Of a DNA stretch of 64,000 nt, positions 8,493-16,426 are shown in pieces. Under the pieces are notes generated by a model, which saw nothing but the letters and a program-made list of their open reading frames with translations, made no database searches and was not told where the DNA came from. The position numbers and the translations under genes were made by a program. The stretch is from positions 1 to 64,000 of the forward strand of contig QFQF01000008.1 in NCBI GenBank assembly GCA_003248935.1, in the 5' to 3' direction. How positions within the stretch are numbered: position 1 is the stretch's first letter; every line of letters starts with the position of its first letter. The DNA is from Sphingobium sp. GTDB taxonomy: Bacteria > Pseudomonadota > Alphaproteobacteria > Sphingomonadales > Sphingomonadaceae.

Positions 8493-9501
8493 ATGGACGC
8501 ACATATCGCCCTCCCGCTGCTGATCGGCCTGATCGGCGTCGCGTTGCTGTTCGACTTTCTGAACGGCCTGCACGACGCCGCCAACTCGATCGCGACCATC
8601 GTTTCCACCCGCGTGCTCAAGCCTCAATATGCGGTGGCGTGGGCCGCCTTCTTCAACTTCATCGCCTTCATGTTCTTCGGCCTCCATGTGGCGGAGACGG
8701 TGGGCAAGGGGCATCGTCGCCGCTGACATCATCACCGCCCGGGTCATCTTCGGAGCACTGATGGGTGCGATCAGCTGGAACCTTATCACCTGGGCGCTCG
8801 GCATCCCGTCGAGCAGCAGCCATGCCCTGATCGGCGGCCTGCTCGGCGCGGGCACTTCAAAGGCCGGACTGTCGGCGGTCGTGTGGAGCGGTGTGTTCAA
8901 GACGAGCGCCGCGATCGTCCTTTCCCCCGCAGTCGGCCTGGTCCTCGCGCTGCTGCTGGTGCTGGTCATCTCCTGGCTGTTCCGCGCGTTTACACCGCAG
9001 CGTGCCGACCGCTGGTTCCGCAAGCTCCAGCTTGTCTCCGCGTCGCTTTATTCGCTCGGCCATGGCGGCAACGACGCGCAGAAGACCATGGGGATCATCG
9101 CCGTACTGCTCTATTCACAGGGCATGCTGTCGGGCGGCTTCCATGTGCCGCTCTGGGTGGTCCTCTCCTGCCAGGGCGCGATGGGCCTCGGCACGCTGTT
9201 CGGCGGGTGGAAGATCGTCCACACCATGGGGTCGAAGATCACGCGCCTTACCCCGGCCCAGGGTTTCTGCGCCGAGACCGGCGGGGCCATCACCCTGTTC
9301 ATGGCCACCCATCTGGGTATCCCCGTTTCCACCACCCACACCATCACCGGCGCGATCGTGGGCGTAGGCGCGTCCCGGCGGCTGTCTGCGGTCCGCTGGA
9401 ACGTCGCGTCGAACATCATCGTGGCATGGGTGGTGACGCTGCCCGCTGCGGCGGCGATCGGCGCGCTGTTCTATGGTCTGGCGGGACTGTTCCCGGGCTG
9501 A
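8493..9501 (+). pseudogene. PiT inorganic phosphate transporter, +1 frameshift
   Basis: The gene begins with a normal PiT N-terminus (ALLFDFLNGLHDAANSIATI) and runs in one frame to about 8710, where it would stop at TGA 8724-8726. The continuation (IVAADIITARVIFGALMGAI to the end at 9501) lies in the next frame. Removing one G from the GGGG run at 8708-8711 restores a continuous 335-codon PiT protein with both signature repeats (GLHDAANSIAT early, LGHGGNDAQKTMGI late). PiT proteins import phosphate or metal-phosphate with protons across the inner membrane and usually pair with the DUF47 gene just upstream. It is either a real inactivating insertion or a homopolymer sequencing error. Confidence 0.88.
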
Positions 9502-9512
9502 CCGGCCGTCAG
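9498..9512. terminator. Compact stem-loop spanning both stops of a convergent pair
   Basis: CTGAC (9498-9502) pairs with GTCAG (9508-9512) around a cggcc loop. The TGA of the PiT gene (9499-9501) and the TGA of the minus-strand chimera (9509-9511) lie in opposite arms. The stem is short and there is no T tract, so terminator strength is uncertain. Confidence 0.45.
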
Positions 9513-11230
9513 AGTTCGTTCGCGAGGCCCGAGGCAAGCGAGAGCAGGCGTGCCGCCGGAACCTTCCCGACCAGCGCGAAGGCATGATCGCCCTCCTCCC
9601 AATAGGCGACCTCATCGCCCCTGCGGTTGGCCAGCGTCGGTGTGGGGCCGCCAGGCGTGTCGAGGCGCATGCCGACGAACGACAGGCGCTCACCCCTGTC
9701 GGTCGTGACCGCCAGATGGGCGATCGGCCCAAGCGTGGACGGATAAATCTGCACGTCATTGATCTGCCAGCCCTGCGGCACGCTGGGCATGTTGACGCCG
9801 ATCGCCCGCCGTATCTCGGCCGGATCGAAATCCCTCGCCTCCGGCTGCGACTTCATCCAGGCACGAATCTGGGTCGTCTCATGTGATCGCACGACCCGCT
9901 CGACGAATGCGCTCTCCGCCATCGCCGGTTCGCTGAATATGGTCTTCGCATCGTGCAGCAGCCAGCCCGCACCCATCGCGATCGCCAGCGCGGCAACCCG
10001 CCCCATGCGCCGACGTAACGGCATTGCCTGCGCCGGTACCGCCGCAACCGCCCGTTCCCTGCACAGATAACCGGCGATCGCGGCGGCGGCGCGTTCCGAC
10101 GGCGGACGCGCACCGGTCGCGAACGTCTGGTCGAAACCCTCGGCCTGTATCGCGGCATAGTCGCCATGCGCGGCACAGGCGGCGTCCACGGCTGCGATGA
10201 TCGCGTCCGGCGACCGGATCACCGGCCCGAACCGCCAATGGCCGTAATTCTCGTCATCCCGCCAGTCCACGTCATGCCCGTCGAGGAACAGGCACGGCTT
10301 TGGCATACGCAGAAATTCGTACACCTGGCTGCTGACATCGCCCATGTAGATGTCGGCAAGCGCGGTGTAGCTCATGTCGATCGACCGGTCGCTGCCCGCG
10401 TCCAGCAGGATATGCGCGCAGCCGGCAAATTCCCGGCTCATCTCCGCCCACCGCTCGCGCTTCTTCGTGCCGTCGAACATGCGCACATGCGGCGCGACGA
10501 TCAGGTTGTAGCGGTCCTGCGCGACGAACGCGCGAATGACCGGAAGACCGAACATCTCCCATGATCCCAGTTCCGAGAAATGCGGATTGTAGAGGACCGT
10601 GGGCCGCGTATTCACGAACGGTCGCCAGGCAGAATCGCGAATTGCATCGGCCGCGTCGAACTTCGGATAGCCGACGACCGCGTGCGCGCCCTCCCGTATC
10701 AGCCCCTCCCGGAACAGGCGTTCGCGGTGTTTCTCGCCCGCCATCAGCACCATGTCGAACAGGGCGATGCGCGGGTCGAAACCGGCAGCGCGATCGCCAG
10801 CGCCATGATCAAGATGGATGAATTTCGGGGCATGCACGCCCATACGCCGCAGGAGGATGGAGGTGCGCTCCGGCACGGCAATCGCGTCGAAGCGGTTGAG
10901 TTGCCGCGCGAGGAGGCCCAGGCTCACCAGCTTGGGCGGTACCGACGCGCCCGTCATCCGGCGCATCGCAGTCAGCAGGGCCGGACTGAGAACGTCGTAG
11001 CGAATCGGCGCACCGCCCAGCCGGTCTGCCAGCATCCGCGCATAAGCGATATGATCAGGACTGGGCGATGCGACATGAACGGTCACGCCCGACATCCGGG
11101 CCAGCGCCACGGCCGTGGATATGCCATGCAGCATCTGGTGCCGCTGCGCATTGAAGAAGAAACAGATGCTGACCGGCCGCTCGTCCGTTCCGGCGATCGG
11201 CATACTGGCTTCTTTCGTCTGTTCCGACAT
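9509..11230 (-). CDS. CDP-glycerol glycerophosphotransferase-like protein with C-terminal anti-sigma-like membrane module
   Basis: A 573-residue chimera. Residues 1 to about 395 look like a GT-B-fold CDP-glycerol glycerophosphotransferase or related glycosyltransferase: KFIHLDHGAGD, VVGYPKFD, PTVLYNPHFSELGSWEMFG, ADIYMGDVSSQVYEFLRMPK and PCLFLDGHDVDW. After a basic patch (LRRRMGR), one hydrophobic helix (about 408-424) leads to about 145 residues that resemble the extracytoplasmic part of sphingomonad anti-sigma factors (FDPAEIRRAIGV, VPQGWQINDVQIYP, then a DEVAYWEEGDHAFALVGKVP ending). The cytoplasmic sigma-binding domain of such factors is absent. There is no sigma factor gene next to it. 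ATG 11230 is preferred to GTG 11236. Function is unknown; the anti-sigma resemblance is inferred from pattern only. Confidence 0.7.
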   Translation of the reverse strand: MSEQTKEASMPIAGTDERPVSICFFFNAQRHQMLHGISTAVALARMSGVTVHVASPSPDHIAYARMLADRLGGAPIRYDVLSPALLTAMRRMTGASVPPKLVSLGLLARQLNRFDAIAVPERTSILLRRMGVHAPKFIHLDHGAGDRAAGFDPRIALFDMVLMAGEKHRERLFREGLIREGAHAVVGYPKFDAADAIRDSAWRPFVNTRPTVLYNPHFSELGSWEMFGLPVIRAFVAQDRYNLIVAPHVRMFDGTKKRERWAEMSREFAGCAHILLDAGSDRSIDMSYTALADIYMGDVSSQVYEFLRMPKPCLFLDGHDVDWRDDENYGHWRFGPVIRSPDAIIAAVDAACAAHGDYAAIQAEGFDQTFATGARPPSERAAAAIAGYLCRERAVAAVPAQAMPLRRRMGRVAALAIAMGAGWLLHDAKTIFSEPAMAESAFVERVVRSHETTQIRAWMKSQPEARDFDPAEIRRAIGVNMPSVPQGWQINDVQIYPSTLGPIAHLAVTTDRGERLSFVGMRLDTPGGPTPTLANRRGDEVAYWEEGDHAFALVGKVPAARLLSLASGLANEL

Positions 11231-11459
11231 GTTCACGCGACCCGGCTTTACTCTATGTTACGATTTTATGGTGCTTTCCGGCGGAACGCTAGCAGCCAGT
11301 TACGTGACGCAGCATGAACGATGCGCGTGTTTTCCATCCATGCCGACAAGGCCACGCCACATCTGTGTGGCCCTTGCATCGGCACGTGTTTTGGGGGACG
11401 GCGATGCGTGTGTTCACGCGAGTGACGAGCGTCAGGATGCGGCCGGTAAGGACAAAGAC

Positions 11460-12101
11460 ATGAACGAAACAGCCCTGCTGGCCTTCATTACGCATCATGC
11501 CGCATGGGCCGGGCCGATTATCGGTGTCCTCGCCTTCCTCGAATCACTGGTGCTGATCGGGCTGTTCGTGCCCGCTATCGCGACGATGATCGCGGTCGGC
11601 GGATTGATCGGCGCGGGGGTACTCGATCCTGCCCCAATCATCCTGAGCGCGATACTCGGCGCGGTGGCGGGCGACTGGGTATCGTTTGCGCTCGGCCGCA
11701 AGATGGGGCCCTCTGTCTACCGCCACCGCCTGCTGCGCGGCCATCGCCTCGCATTCGCGAGGGCGCGGCTGTTCTTTCGCCGCTACGGTTTCGCTTCGGT
11801 GTTTCTGGGACGCTTCCTTGGCCCGGTCCGCGCGACCGTGCCCGTGGTGGCCGGTGTAATGGCAATGCCGCAACGCGCGTTCCAGATCGCCAACGTCCTG
11901 TCCGCCCTCGTCTGGGCACCGGCCCTGCTGGCGCCCGGCTATTTCGCCGGCCAGCAGATCGCCGCATTCAATGCGCTCGAAGGCGGCCACATACTGGGCC
12001 TCGGGATCGCGCTTGTCGTCATCCCCGTGGCGATGGGCCTGCTCGCGATGCGGATGATGGCACGGCCCCGCCGCCGCATAAGAACGGCCGCACGCACCTA
12101 G
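11460..12101 (+). CDS. DedA family membrane protein
   Basis: A 213-residue integral membrane protein with about five hydrophobic segments. The DedA/SNARE-associated signature is clear: FLESLVLIGLFVPAIATMI near residue 25, GDWVSFALGRKMGP in the middle, and FFRRYGFASVFLGRFLGPVR, which contains the conserved basic/glycine motif. DedA proteins are proposed to recycle undecaprenyl phosphate or flip phospholipids. The start at ATG 11460 has AAGGA about 8 bases upstream; the frame stays open to 11115 but without coding character. Its stop shares a CTAG with the convergent lipid kinase. Confidence 0.9.
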   Translation: MNETALLAFITHHAAWAGPIIGVLAFLESLVLIGLFVPAIATMIAVGGLIGAGVLDPAPIILSAILGAVAGDWVSFALGRKMGPSVYRHRLLRGHRLAFARARLFFRRYGFASVFLGRFLGPVRATVPVVAGVMAMPQRAFQIANVLSALVWAPALLAPGYFAGQQIAAFNALEGGHILGLGIALVVIPVAMGLLAMRMMARPRRRIRTAART

Positions 12102-13000
12102 GCCTGGGCGGTGGAAGGGGCAGCAACCTCTATCGCCCTGCCTGCGATACGTGCCGTCACCGGCGTTTTCGCCAGCACTTCACCATCGATCGAGATTCGC
12201 TGCCGCGGCCGGGTTTCCAGCCGGATCGCACGGCCGTGAAACTCAACCGTATGCGCGTTGCGATCGCGCAACCTGAAGAATTTTGCATACCAGTCCCATG
12301 CAAGGCGCAGGTGGCTGCGTCCGACCACCGCCTGCACGACGATCTCGCCTGTATCGACGTCGGCATTGTCGGACAGGGCGACGCCGCCATGATAGGGGCC
12401 GTTCAATATGCGGACCTCCGTACACCACATGCGCTTCTCGCCGGACCCGTCGTCGACGAACAGCCGGAAGGCACGGAAGGATATGGAGCATTTGACCGCC
12501 CAGAGCAGATAACCGACACGCCCAAGATAGCGCTTGAGCCGATGCGGTACCGTGTCACCGATCATTGGCGACAGGCCCAGAGAGGCGGCGTTCACGAAAT
12601 AGTCGTCGTCGATCATGCCGAGGTCGATCGTGCGCCGCACCCCGTATGCGATCACCGCGATCGCGCCGTCCAGATCGAGCGGCAGACCAAGCGTGCGCGC
12701 AAAGCTGTTGGCGGTGCCAAGCGGCAGCACCGCGAAAACGCAGTCCGATCCAACCAGTTCGTCGACCGTGCCGGACATCGACCCGTCGCCGCCGCCGACA
12801 ATCACCATCGGCGCGCCCTGCGCCACGGCCCTGCGTACCTTGTCGTCCATGATCGACGGGTCACGTACCGCATGAGCGGCAACCAGGGTGATACCAGCCT
12901 GTTCCAGCTTCATCTTCGCTTCATGGAACAGCGCTTCTCCCTTCCGGGACCGGGCGTTGACGATCAGCGCGGCGGAGCGCGGCAGCGGTTTCGTTGTCAT
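12098..13000 (-). CDS. Diacylglycerol kinase catalytic domain lipid kinase (YegS/BmrU-like)
   Basis: A 300-residue member of the DAGK_cat family, which phosphorylates lipids such as diacylglycerol or other long-chain alcohols using ATP. It shows ALIVNARSRKG at the start, VIVGGGDGSMSGTVDELVGS (the GGDG nucleotide-binding motif near residue 65-75), and FAVLPLGTANSFARTLGLP (the LPLGTxNxFA motif). The C-terminal half is the usual beta-rich domain, including ISIDGEVL. ATG 13000 begins at the domain; upstream codons in frame look non-coding. It diverges from the metallophosphoesterase across 74 bases and overlaps the DedA stop by 4 bases. Confidence 0.93.
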   Translation of the reverse strand: MTTKPLPRSAALIVNARSRKGEALFHEAKMKLEQAGITLVAAHAVRDPSIMDDKVRRAVAQGAPMVIVGGGDGSMSGTVDELVGSDCVFAVLPLGTANSFARTLGLPLDLDGAIAVIAYGVRRTIDLGMIDDDYFVNAASLGLSPMIGDTVPHRLKRYLGRVGYLLWAVKCSISFRAFRLFVDDGSGEKRMWCTEVRILNGPYHGGVALSDNADVDTGEIVVQAVVGRSHLRLAWDWYAKFFRLRDRNAHTVEFHGRAIRLETRPRQRISIDGEVLAKTPVTARIAGRAIEVAAPSTAQA

Positions 13001-13074
13001 GTCGGAACAACTCCCGCAGGCGGCTTTCGGGTCCATTGCGCGAAACAAGGCGGGCTGCGGGACGTTCCCTGTCG

Positions 13075-13950
13075 ATGGCAGCCCGCATAGCCCATCTGTC
13101 CGACATCCATTTCGGCGCCCATGATCCGAAGATCGTCGACGCGACCCGGGCCTGGATCGAGACACAGCGGCCCGATCTCGTGATCATCAGCGGGGACGTG
13201 ACCCAGCGGGCCCGGCGAGCCCAGTTCCGCGCGGCGTCAACCTATATCAACCGCCTGCGCGCCGCCGGTTTTCCCGTACTCGTCATTCCCGGCAATCATG
13301 ATGTGCCACTCTATGACATCGTACAGCGTTTCGCCGCCCCACTGCGGCGGTACCGGCGCTATATCGACAATGACCTGTGCCCGTGGTTCGAGAATGAGGC
13401 CGTCGCCGTCCTTGGTATCAACACCGCGCGCTCCCTCACGATCAAGGATGGACGGATCAACCGCGCGCAAATCGATATCATCCGGCGGAGATTCGCTGCA
13501 GTCGCGCCGGACAAGACCCGGATCCTCGTCACCCACCATCCCCTGTTTGCGATGCCGATCGGCGAAGGTGGCGAATTGAGCGAGGCGGTCGGTCGCCACG
13601 ACGACGCGATCCGAGCGATCGGGGAGGCAGGCGTCCACATCGCCCTTGCCGGTCATTTCCACCGCACCTACGCACAGGCCGCTCGCAAGATGGCGGAGAC
13701 GGCGGGCCCGTCGCTGGTGATTCAGGCGGGCACCGCGACATCAACCCGTCTGCGCAACGCGGAGCCGCAGAGCTTCAACTGGCTCCATGTCCATCGCAAC
13801 GATCGGATTGAGTTGCAGGTGATCGCCTGGGACGGTGCCGGGTTCCGACGTGGACAGCATGTCGCCTACACATGGCTAGGCGACAACTGGACGTCCCATG
13901 ATATCGCCGGTCCCGTGCAGACCGAGCCTCGGCTTCATCCAGTCAAATAA
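13075..13950 (+). CDS. Calcineurin-like metallophosphoesterase
   Basis: A 291-residue phosphoesterase with the full set of dimetal motifs: ARIAHLSDIHFG at the start (D-x-H), VIISGDVTQRA (GDxxxx), FPVLVIPGNHDVP (GNHD), ILVTHHPLF and ALAGHFHRTYA (GHxH). The substrate is unknown; the type resembles CpdA/Icc cyclic-nucleotide phosphodiesterases. ATG 13075 places the D-x-H motif about 10 residues in, typical of the family; the frame is open upstream into the neighbour but lacks family character there. It sits head-to-head with the lipid kinase, which may share its promoter region. Confidence 0.92.
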   Translation: MAARIAHLSDIHFGAHDPKIVDATRAWIETQRPDLVIISGDVTQRARRAQFRAASTYINRLRAAGFPVLVIPGNHDVPLYDIVQRFAAPLRRYRRYIDNDLCPWFENEAVAVLGINTARSLTIKDGRINRAQIDIIRRRFAAVAPDKTRILVTHHPLFAMPIGEGGELSEAVGRHDDAIRAIGEAGVHIALAGHFHRTYAQAARKMAETAGPSLVIQAGTATSTRLRNAEPQSFNWLHVHRNDRIELQVIAWDGAGFRRGQHVAYTWLGDNWTSHDIAGPVQTEPRLHPVK

Positions 13951-13965
13951 AGGAAAGTGCCGGCC

Positions 13966-14673
13966 CTAGCTGGCAATCAACCTGCCCACGGCGCGGATGG
14001 CCTGCGGACTGGTGACAAACGCCATGTGCGCGCAGTCAAGTTCCAGCGCCCGGTCCCGTTCCCCGGGCAGGCCGCGCGCCGCCATCGGCGCGATCACGCC
14101 ATCGCGCGCTGACCAGCATGCGACGGTATGCGCCGTTGGCTTCTCTCCCAGCGTGACGGGCATCGGCGGCTGCTCGACTGGATGCCCGGCGATCCGCTCA
14201 TAGGCACGCCACACATTGTTGGCACGCGGGCTGCCTGAAAAAGGGCTGCCCAGCGTGATGACCTTGTCGACCCTGTCAGGCGCATATTTGGCATATTCCC
14301 GGGCGATCAAGCCGCCGAGGCTCCAGCCAACCAGCGTCAGCGGGCCTTCATCGTCCAGTTCCTCCATATGCGTATGGAACCGGTCGAGCAGATCGGCGGT
14401 GACACCCATGTTCCGGCCCAGACCCCAGCCGTGCACCCGGTATCCGGCCGCCTGCAGCGAACGGCGCAGGCGGATCGTGGACGTGTCGGACGCCATGAAG
14501 CCGGGCACCACGACGACCGTGCGGCCGTCCCCGGCCCGATCGATGGGAACCACCCCGCCGAATGTGGTCATCCAGCGCGTATAGGCGAACGCCCCGATTT
14601 CCCGTGCAAGCAGGACGCGCGCGGGCGCCCCGGAACGCGGAAGGGAATCGGCAGAGGCAAAGGACGTCGCCAT
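13966..14673 (-). CDS. Alpha/beta hydrolase, esterase/lipase
   Basis: A 235-residue alpha/beta hydrolase. TVVVVPGFMASDTSTIRLR contains the oxyanion-hole region, LTLVGWSLGGLIAREYAKYA has the nucleophile elbow G-x-S-x-G with serine near residue 120, and VITLGSPFSG follows. A late aspartate (CWSARDGVIAP) and histidine (LELDCAHMAFVTSP) complete a plausible triad. It resembles PGAP1-like triacylglycerol lipases. No signal peptide is obvious from ATG 14673, so a cytosolic role is more likely. It converges on the phosphoesterase gene, with its stop in the loop of a small GC-rich stem (13957-13976). Confidence 0.85.
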   Translation of the reverse strand: MATSFASADSLPRSGAPARVLLAREIGAFAYTRWMTTFGGVVPIDRAGDGRTVVVVPGFMASDTSTIRLRRSLQAAGYRVHGWGLGRNMGVTADLLDRFHTHMEELDDEGPLTLVGWSLGGLIAREYAKYAPDRVDKVITLGSPFSGSPRANNVWRAYERIAGHPVEQPPMPVTLGEKPTAHTVACWSARDGVIAPMAARGLPGERDRALELDCAHMAFVTSPQAIRAVGRLIAS

Positions 14674-14774
14674 GCCCCGACTATAGGCGACACCAATCTG
14701 TATGAAAGATTTATGACGCGTGAGAGGCGTTTTTATTTCGTTCCGGCCGGGAAGACTTGAGCCATCTTCCGCTG

Positions 14775-14990
14775 TCAGGCGAAGATGTCGTGGTCCATGC
14801 TGTCCTGGATGTTCCCCGGAACGGGCAGTTGCTTCGTCCCCTTCGGATTGCGGACGAGATGATCGGTCGACGCAGTCGCGCTCAGACAGATACTCAGCCA
14901 TTCCTGATACATGAGGAGCGGCAGCGTCCAGGTCAGGACGAAGGGATTGAGGGTGGCGATGCGCATGGCCTCGCTGCGTCGATGCGACAT
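14775..14990 (-). CDS. Small hypothetical protein
   Basis: A 71-residue candidate. It starts MSHRRSEAMRIATLNPF, has one hydrophobic stretch (about residues 14-34, VLTWTLPLLMYQEW) and a polar tail ending in DSMDHDIFA. GGGAGAG at 14993-14999 lies a good distance before ATG 14990, which is the main support for it being real. I recognise no family. It sits alone downstream of the HxlR regulator on the same strand, about 150 bases away. The same frame is open further upstream, but composition there is not convincing. Confidence 0.45.
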   Translation of the reverse strand: MSHRRSEAMRIATLNPFVLTWTLPLLMYQEWLSICLSATASTDHLVRNPKGTKQLPVPGNIQDSMDHDIFA

Positions 14991-15141
14991 GATGGCTCTC
15001 CCGCTTTTCGCCACACATGCCGACGGCGCCGGCCAGCGGCAGATATGAGAAGGTAACCAGCCGGCAGGCATCCGGTTCCCGGCCGGTCGAACCGGCGGAC
15101 AGAAGCAGCGGCGCAGGCCTGCTGGCGTGCCCGCGCTTCGA

Positions 15142-15519
15142 TCAGGCCTGTTCGCGTTGCCATGCCTCCCGTTCGGCAAAGACCCGGACAACCTCCGCCA
15201 TATGATCGGTTCCCCATGTACAAAGCGGCACCAGCGCCTCGGCAAGGCTGCGCCCCAGCGGCGTAAGGCCATAATCGACGCGCGGGGGGATCTCCTTGTA
15301 ATCGGTCCTGATGACGATCTCGTCCGCTTCCAGTTCCTTGAGTTGCTGGATGAGCATCTTGTCGCTCACCCCGCGCACCGCCCGTTTCAATTCGCCATAC
15401 CGGTTGGGGCCCTGCAGCAGGAAATAGAGGATCAGCGGCTTCCACTTGCCCGCGATGATGCGAAGCGTGGCGTCGAGGCCGCATGTGAAGCCCGTGGGCG
15501 CGCATGATGTCGTGTCCAT
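15142..15519 (-). CDS. HxlR family transcriptional regulator
   Basis: A 125-residue winged-helix regulator of the HxlR type. The conserved beginning CGLDATLRIIAGKWKPLILY (about residues 13-32), GPNRYGELKRAVRGVSDKML and LTPLGRSLAEALVPLCTWG are the family landmarks. HxlR proteins often sense reactive electrophiles or quinones through a cysteine near the N-terminus; cysteines at residues 6 and 13 could serve. It is divergent from an SDR oxidoreductase, its likely target. ATG 15519 is the family start; an upstream extension in the same frame crosses the intergenic region and is not coding. Confidence 0.93.
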   Translation of the reverse strand: MDTTSCAPTGFTCGLDATLRIIAGKWKPLILYFLLQGPNRYGELKRAVRGVSDKMLIQQLKELEADEIVIRTDYKEIPPRVDYGLTPLGRSLAEALVPLCTWGTDHMAEVVRVFAEREAWQREQA

Positions 15520-15524
15520 GATTT

Positions 15525-15546
15525 TTATACCTACCAAAAGGTGCAT
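15525..15546. promoter_or_regulatory. Candidate HxlR operator
   Basis: In the 84-base AT-rich gap between the HxlR and SDR genes, ACCT (15529-15532) and AGGT (15539-15542) form an inverted repeat with 6 bases between them, flanked by TAT/ATA symmetry. The position just upstream of both divergent starts fits an operator controlling both genes. Inferred from symmetry and position only. Confidence 0.4.
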
Positions 15547-15603
15547 ACTTGTCCAATAGAATGTGCAACGCCAGCTACATGCCACCTGAACAAGGAGGCA
15601 CAT

Positions 15604-16338
15604 ATGCACAGACTGAACGGCAAGATCGCGGTGATCACAGGCGGCGGGACCGGTATAGGATTCGGCACCGCCAGGCGCTTTGTCGAAGAGGGCGCTTTCG
15701 TCTACCTCTTCGGGCGAAGGCAGGAACCGCTGGACGCGGCCGTGGCAAAGCTTGGGAGCAATACCCGGGCGGTGCGTGGCTCCGTCACGGACAGCGAAGA
15801 CCTCGACCGCCTGTTCGAAACGGTCAGGACCGAGAAGGGAAAGCTCGATATCCTCTTCGCCAACGCCGGGACGGGCGACTTCGCGCCTCTCGGCCAGATC
15901 ACGGCCGAGCATTACGATCAGATATTCGACATCAACGTGAAGGGAACGCTCTTCACCGTGCAGAAGGGTCTGCCGCTGATGGGGCCGGACTCATCGATCA
16001 TCCTGACCGGCTCGACGACAGGCGTGATGGGGACAGCGAATTTCAGCATCTATAGCGCGACGAAGGCCGCCATCCGGAATTTCGCGCGTAGCTGGGCGCT
16101 GGATCTTGCGGGCACGGGCATCCGCGTGAATGTACTATCGCCCGGCCCCACCCGGACGGAACTGGCACTGGACATCGTCGGAGAGGATGCGATGACGACC
16201 CTGGGCGCGCAGACCCCGATCGGACGCCTGGGCGATCCCGCCGAAACGGCCGCTGCCGTCGCTTTTCTGGCGTCCAGCGACAGCAGCTTCATGACGGGCA
16301 GCGAGATCTTCGTGGACGGGGGTTTCGCACAGATCTGA
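15604..16338 (+). CDS. SDR family NAD(P)-dependent oxidoreductase
   Basis: A 244-residue classical short-chain dehydrogenase. It shows the TGGGTGIGFGTAR cofactor motif (about residues 12-24), a downstream NAG (LFANAGTGD) and the catalytic Ser and Y-x-x-x-K (SIYSATKAAIRNFA). It ends with the usual FMTGSEIFVDGGFAQ. The substrate is unknown; control by the divergent HxlR regulator suggests an inducible detoxification of a reactive carbonyl or quinone. AAGGAGG at 15591-15597 precedes ATG 15604, one of the best ribosome binding sites in the window. A GC-rich hairpin follows the stop. Confidence 0.95.
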   Translation: MHRLNGKIAVITGGGTGIGFGTARRFVEEGAFVYLFGRRQEPLDAAVAKLGSNTRAVRGSVTDSEDLDRLFETVRTEKGKLDILFANAGTGDFAPLGQITAEHYDQIFDINVKGTLFTVQKGLPLMGPDSSIILTGSTTGVMGTANFSIYSATKAAIRNFARSWALDLAGTGIRVNVLSPGPTRTELALDIVGEDAMTTLGAQTPIGRLGDPAETAAAVAFLASSDSSFMTGSEIFVDGGFAQI

Positions 16339-16364
16339 TCGCACCGGGCTCTTCAGACTCGTTT

Positions 16365-16401
16365 ATGGAGCGGCTTCGGCCATCGCGCGGGGCCGCTCCC
16401 A
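16365..16401. terminator. Hairpin between convergent SDR and mitofilin genes
   Basis: GGAGCGGC (16367-16374) pairs with GCCGCTCC (16392-16399) around a 17-base loop. It lies between two convergent genes and could end transcription from both sides. There is no strong T tract. Confidence 0.5.
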
Positions 16402-16426
16402 TACGCCATGACCACTATGGCGCGCG

